Assembly (NCBI GenBank): GCA_934168355.1
Contig: CAKPNI010000012.1
Coordinates: 1-43,452 of the forward strand
Direction: 5' to 3'
DNA: 43,452 nt
Source: an uncultured Clostridia bacterium
Lineage (GTDB): Bacteria; Bacillota; Clostridia; TANB77; CAG-508
Both the position numbers and the translations under genes were made by a program. Shown in pieces: positions 40,162-43,452 of the stretch; the first letter of the stretch is position 1; each line of letters opens with the position of its first letter. The notes under the pieces were generated by a model. It saw only the letters and a list, made by a program, of their open reading frames with translations. It did no database searches and had not been told where the DNA came from.

Positions 40162-41307
40162 TTATTGTTCTGGTATTTTTACATAATCAAGTGGATTTAC
40201 AGGATTCCCGTTAATTCTTACTTCAAAATGTGCATGAGGTCCTGTTGAATAACCTGTTGAACCTACCTTTAAAACAACATCTCCGGCTTTTACTTCTTGT
40301 CCAACTTGTGCTACAATTTGTGAACCATGTGCATAAAGTGTTTGCACTCCACCACCATGGTCAATTATAACCATATTTCCATAAGCTGAATTGTATTCTG
40401 CCTTTACCACAATACCATCTGCCATAGCTGTAAAATTATCTCCAATTGTTGCACTTATATCAACTCCTGTATGAAGTTTGTAAACTCCTGTTATAGGGTG
40501 TGTTCTCATTCCATAATTTGATGTAACTGTATAATGCCCATTTATAGGCCACTGCATTGCTCCACCTTTATAGTCTTCTCCAAATGATACTGTTAGCGCA
40601 AGTTGTTTTATTTCTGTTTCAATACTGTTTATTTGGTTATTATATTCATCAATTTTTGCTTGTATTTCCTGTTCTTGTTCACTTAATTTATCTATATAAT
40701 TTTGTCTTAATATTTTGGTATTTGATAAAGCTATTTGTGTTTTTTGCTGTGTTACTTTTTCTTGCTCTAAGCTATTTTTCTCTGTGCTTAATTTATTGTT
40801 TTGCTCTTCTATTTGTTTTCTTTGTGTCTCAACTAATTCTAATAAATCCATATCATATGATGTTAGTTCTGATATTAGGTAATATGTAGATATAAAGTCA
40901 GATACACTTTTTGAACCTAATACGACATCCAAATAATTGGTATTATCAGTTTCGTACATTGCAATTAATCTTGCATCTAGTAAGTCTTTTTGTGTATTAT
41001 ATTTTTTAGTTACTTGTTCTAATTCTTCTTCTATCTTTGATATTTCTTTTTCTTTTTGTGTTATTTTACTATTTAATTCATCTAAATTGTTTTGGGTGTT
41101 TTGAATACTTTCATCTAATTTTTGTATTTGTTGCAAATTTGCTGTTAATTCATTATTTACGTCTGTTAATTGATTATTACTTTCATCAAGTTGTGATTGT
41201 ATATCACTTTTTTGATTTTGTAATTCATTTAAGTCTGCTGCATTTGAAACAAAAGAAGTAGCGCAAATTAATATACTACATAATATAATTTTATATATTT
41301 TGCGCAT
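40162..41307 (-). CDS. M23 peptidase with coiled-coil, EnvC-like (ftsEX partner)
   Basis: 381 aa, exported. The ATG at 41307 is used because GGAGG precedes it by 3-4 nt; the frame opens 6 codons earlier within the ribosome site. The signal peptide (IYKIILCSILICATSFVSNA) is followed by a coiled-coil (about 25-240), then an M23 domain with HTGVDI and HAHFEV as metal ligands. It lies directly after ftsX, as do envC and pcsB-type partners in many bacteria. The catalytic residues are present, so it can be an active hydrolase rather than only an activator. Confidence 0.93.
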   Translation of the reverse strand: MRKIYKIILCSILICATSFVSNAADLNELQNQKSDIQSQLDESNNQLTDVNNELTANLQQIQKLDESIQNTQNNLDELNSKITQKEKEISKIEEELEQVTKKYNTQKDLLDARLIAMYETDNTNYLDVVLGSKSVSDFISTYYLISELTSYDMDLLELVETQRKQIEEQNNKLSTEKNSLEQEKVTQQKTQIALSNTKILRQNYIDKLSEQEQEIQAKIDEYNNQINSIETEIKQLALTVSFGEDYKGGAMQWPINGHYTVTSNYGMRTHPITGVYKLHTGVDISATIGDNFTAMADGIVVKAEYNSAYGNMVIIDHGGGVQTLYAHGSQIVAQVGQEVKAGDVVLKVGSTGYSTGPHAHFEVRINGNPVNPLDYVKIPEQ

Positions 41308-41327
41308 CTTTCTTCCTCCTTTCAATA

Positions 41328-42227
41328 TTACACTTTTAGGTATTTTCTCATTGATAAACTACTTCCAAGTACACCTATTCCTACTCCTAAAACTAAATAT
41401 ATAATTAGTATTAAATTAAACATATCACTAAAGTCTAATAAACGTAGTCCTAAATTTGATAAAAATCCTACAAATGTTGTATTTTGGCTTATTACCATGT
41501 ATAGGCCTGCAACTAGAGCAAGTGATATTGCTCCTGATATCAATCCTATTATTATTCCCTCTACAACAAATGGCCATCTTATGAAACTATTTGTTGCTCC
41601 AACATATTTCATAATTGATATTTCTTTTCTTCTTGCATATACTGTTAATTTGATTGTATTTGATATTATAAATACACTTATAGCAATTAATGCAGCTATT
41701 ATTACATAACTTCCTATTTTTACTCCTTTTGCTATTCTAACTAACATGTCTATTGTTTCATCACTACTTGTTATTTTTTTTACATTTTGCATTTCTTTTA
41801 TTTTTGCTTGTACTTCAGAACTTTTTCCTAGGTCTGTTAATGTTACAACATATGATGATGGGAATACATTATTTTGGTCATATCCATCTAGTAAATATGA
41901 TTTATCTCCTAGCCTGTCTTTCATGTGCTGAAGTGCCTCTTCTTTTGATACATATTCTATTGTGTTTACTCCATCTAAAGCTTTTATTTCTTCTCCAAGT
42001 TCTTTTACTTCATCATCTGTTGCATCATTTGTTATATATGCTTGTATTCCTTGCTCTGCTTCTACTTGCTTTATAAAACTATTGAAGTTTCCTACTAACA
42101 TAAAACATATTCCAAAAAATATCATTATTACACACATTGTTCCAAATGATGTTGCTGCTTGTTTTTTGTTTTTAAATATATTTGAAATTCCTTCTCCTAT
42201 TAAATAGGTTAATACATTATATCTCAT
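41328..42227 (-). CDS. ftsX: Cell division protein FtsX
   Basis: 299 aa with four membrane helices: one near the N-terminus (TMCVIMIFFGICFMLVGNF), an extracellular loop (about 65-165) that binds the hydrolase, and three C-terminal helices (YVIIAALIAISVFIISNTI; IKLTVYARRKEISIMKYVGA is the FtsX signature). The ATG at 42227 overlaps the ftsE end by 11 nt and follows AAAGGTGG; the frame opens at 42248. Its extracellular loop would relay FtsE ATP hydrolysis to the M23 peptidase encoded just downstream. Confidence 0.95.
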   Translation of the reverse strand: MRYNVLTYLIGEGISNIFKNKKQAATSFGTMCVIMIFFGICFMLVGNFNSFIKQVEAEQGIQAYITNDATDDEVKELGEEIKALDGVNTIEYVSKEEALQHMKDRLGDKSYLLDGYDQNNVFPSSYVVTLTDLGKSSEVQAKIKEMQNVKKITSSDETIDMLVRIAKGVKIGSYVIIAALIAISVFIISNTIKLTVYARRKEISIMKYVGATNSFIRWPFVVEGIIIGLISGAISLALVAGLYMVISQNTTFVGFLSNLGLRLLDFSDMFNLILIIYLVLGVGIGVLGSSLSMRKYLKV

Positions 42228-42900
42228 CATAACCACCTTTTTTATCATCTCTTATTATTTCGCCTTTTTCGATATGTATTACCCTTTTTTTCATTTTATC
42301 TACTATATCTTTGGCGTGTGTTGCAACTACTACTGTTGTTCCTCTCATGTTTATATCGTTTAATAAATTCATTATATCCCATGCTGTATCTGGGTCTAAG
42401 TTTCCTGTTGGTTCGTCTGCAATTAACATTGATGGATTGTTTACCAATGCTCTTGCTAATGCTACTCTTTGTTGCTCTCCTCCTGATAACTCATGTGGAT
42501 ACATTTTTGCTTTTTGACTTAGTCCGACTAATGATAATACCATTGGCACTTGTCTACGAATATGTCTTTGTGTAGCACGCACTATATACATTGCATATGC
42601 TACATTGTCATATACTGTTTTGTCTGGTAATAGCCTGAAGTCTTGAAATACTACTCCCATACTTCTTCTTAAATATGGTACTCTATTTGGCTTTAAAAAT
42701 GTTGTATCTTTTCCATTTATTATTATATTCCCTGATGTTGGTTCTTCTTCTTTTAAGATTAATTTTATTAGTGTTGATTTTCCGCTTCCTGATGTTCCAA
42801 CTAGAAAGCAGAATTCTCCTTTTTCTATTAAAAAATTTGCGCTTTTGACAGCTTTTGTTCCTGTGTCATACGTTTTAGTTACGTTTCTAAATTCTATCAT
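42217..42900 (-). CDS. ftsE: Cell division ATP-binding protein FtsE
   Basis: 227 aa ABC ATPase. Walker A GTSGSGKSTLIKL, Q-loop VVFQDFRLLPDKTVYDNVAY, signature LSGGEQQRVALARAL, Walker B MLIADEPTGNLDP and the switch His in ATHAKDIV are all intact. With FtsX it forms the type VII ABC system that drives peptidoglycan hydrolases. Start ATG 42900 is behind a weak AAAGGAG. It is preceded by a 44-aa ORF with a consensus promoter. Confidence 0.97.
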   Translation of the reverse strand: MIEFRNVTKTYDTGTKAVKSANFLIEKGEFCFLVGTSGSGKSTLIKLILKEEEPTSGNIIINGKDTTFLKPNRVPYLRRSMGVVFQDFRLLPDKTVYDNVAYAMYIVRATQRHIRRQVPMVLSLVGLSQKAKMYPHELSGGEQQRVALARALVNNPSMLIADEPTGNLDPDTAWDIMNLLNDINMRGTTVVVATHAKDIVDKMKKRVIHIEKGEIIRDDKKGGYDEI

Positions 42901-42995
42901 TTTTTTATTTTTTCTCCTTTTGTTTTCTTTATTATATTTAATCTATATTATCATAACAATAAATGCTTTTTTTTTCAATAGAATTTACGAAAAAT

Positions 42996-43130
42996 TTACA
43001 ATTTGTGATTTTCTTTTAGTTCTAATCTTAATAATGCTATTTCTTTTGTTAATTCTATTAGTAAATCATCTCTTTTTTCAATTTTTTCTATTATAGATAA
43101 TAACATATCTTCTATTTTCTTTTCTTCCAT
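42996..43130 (-). CDS. Small hypothetical protein, 44 aa, first ORF of the ftsEX operon
   Basis: The ATG at 43130 follows a strong GGAGGAAAG; the stop is at 42996-42998. The product is short, charged and entirely helical by eye: MEEKKIEDMLLSIIEKIEK followed by RDDLLIELTKEIALLRLEL, an amphipathic or coiled-coil pattern with leucines at heptad-like spacing. No family is recognised. It has its own consensus promoter and lies 95 nt before ftsE, so it probably shares the transcript. The strong ribosome site and clean frame support a real gene. Confidence 0.65.
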   Translation of the reverse strand: MEEKKIEDMLLSIIEKIEKRDDLLIELTKEIALLRLELKENHKL

Positions 43131-43241
43131 GTTTCTTTCCTCCTCCCGATATAAGAATATTTTGCATTGCAAAGAGGTTTATTTTGAACCTAAATTTTTG
43201 TTGAAATTAAACTTTTATATTGATACGAATTAACTTTTGCT

Positions 43242-43270
43242 ATTATATTTGTTTTTTTATTTTTTGTCAA
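43242..43270 (-). promoter_or_regulatory. Sigma-A promoter of the small ORF-ftsEX operon
   Basis: TTGACA (43270-43265), a 17-nt spacer and TATAAT (43247-43242), a perfect consensus. The predicted 5' leader is about 105 nt and can form a small hairpin (AGGTT/AACCT). Confidence 0.88.
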
Positions 43271-43326
43271 TGCTTTTGGCGAATTTTTGTTCAGAAAATT
43301 ATTTTTATTTTTTTTCGACAAATCTA

Positions 43327-43355
43327 TTGACAAAATTGTAAATATATTATATACT
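43327..43355 (+). promoter_or_regulatory. Sigma-A promoter of tRNA-Met
   Basis: TTGACA (43327-43332), a 17-nt spacer and TATACT (43350-43355). It is divergent from the ftsEX promoter 57 nt away. Confidence 0.87.
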
Positions 43356-43375
43356 AACATCTGTCGTTAGGGAAC

Positions 43376-43452
43376 GCTCCCTTAGCTCAGTTGGTCAGAG
43401 CAACCGGCTCATAACCGGTGGGTCCAAGGTTCGAATCCTTGAGGGAGCACCA
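43376..43452 (+). tRNA. tRNA-Met(CAU), elongator type
   Basis: 77 nt with encoded CCA, ending at the window edge. The acceptor GCTCCCT pairs with AGGGAGC, the anticodon stem ACCGG pairs with CCGGT, the loop is CTCATAA and the T-arm contains GGTTCGAATCC. The G1-C72 pair rules out the initiator. A tRNA-Ile2 read through a lysidine CAU anticodon has a similar loop and cannot be excluded without comparison. Confidence 0.9.

Overview
The window comes from a low-GC, endospore-forming Firmicute, most likely an uncultured member of the Clostridia. The grounds are AT-rich codon use, spoVAC/spoVAD/spoVAE, spoIIGA-sigE, sipL and yunB, a short eukaryote/archaeal-type ProRS, and a Gram-positive divIB-DUF881-sbp-ftsA-ftsZ cluster. 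Nearly all genes lie on the minus strand; the spoVA genes and the last tRNA are on plus.

Layout. 1-770: the 5' end of a large serine recombinase and a small unknown gene, probably the edge of a mobile element. 858-1164: a tRNA-Tyr(GUA) gene interrupted in its anticodon by a 221-nt group I intron. 1358-2254: a ROK sugar kinase. 2355-11852: a complete type IV pilus operon (pilMN fusion, pilO, a small membrane protein, major pilin, prepilin peptidase, two minor pilins, pilB, pilT, pilC). 12135-14091: spoVAC, spoVAD, spoVAE. 14232-20027: divIB, two DUF881 proteins, sbp, ftsA, ftsZ. 20116-28657: proS, scpB, an unknown gene, rimO, rarA, a transglutaminase-like membrane protein, queA. 28791-31305: sigE, spoIIGA, an MTA/SAH nucleosidase. 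31395-32704: infC-rpmI-rplT with an attenuated leader. 32796-35056: yunB and sipL. 35255-43130: a CBS protein, prmC, pgsA, a ctpA-type protease, two M23 peptidases, ftsX, ftsE and a 44-aa leading ORF. 43376-43452: tRNA-Met(CAU).

The most striking observation is a shared frame change. Five genes (spoVAD, the transglutaminase-like gene, sigE, spoIIGA, yunB) are each split into two overlapping frames, and in every case the break is an in-frame CGG codon. Skipping the C and reading GGN as Gly restores the family sequence exactly. I read every CGG on the coding strand by eye and found no in-frame CGG in any intact gene. CGG therefore behaves here as a +1 frameshift signal rather than an Arg codon, and four of the five genes are sporulation genes. 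This points to an unassigned or 'hungry' CGG codon used as a programmed frameshift, possibly gating sporulation.

Other notable structure: a family of intergenic palindromes (GGGGACGGTTC, GGGACCGTTTC and GGGACCGGTTC types) resembling REP elements; 11-bp-phased TGTWAH repeats of the WalR/PhoP type at both the ftsA and pilus promoters; a hairpin that buries the sipL ribosome-binding site; a 17-bp hairpin just after the major pilin gene; a spoIIG-like promoter with an over-long spacer; and an infC gene that probably starts with AUA.
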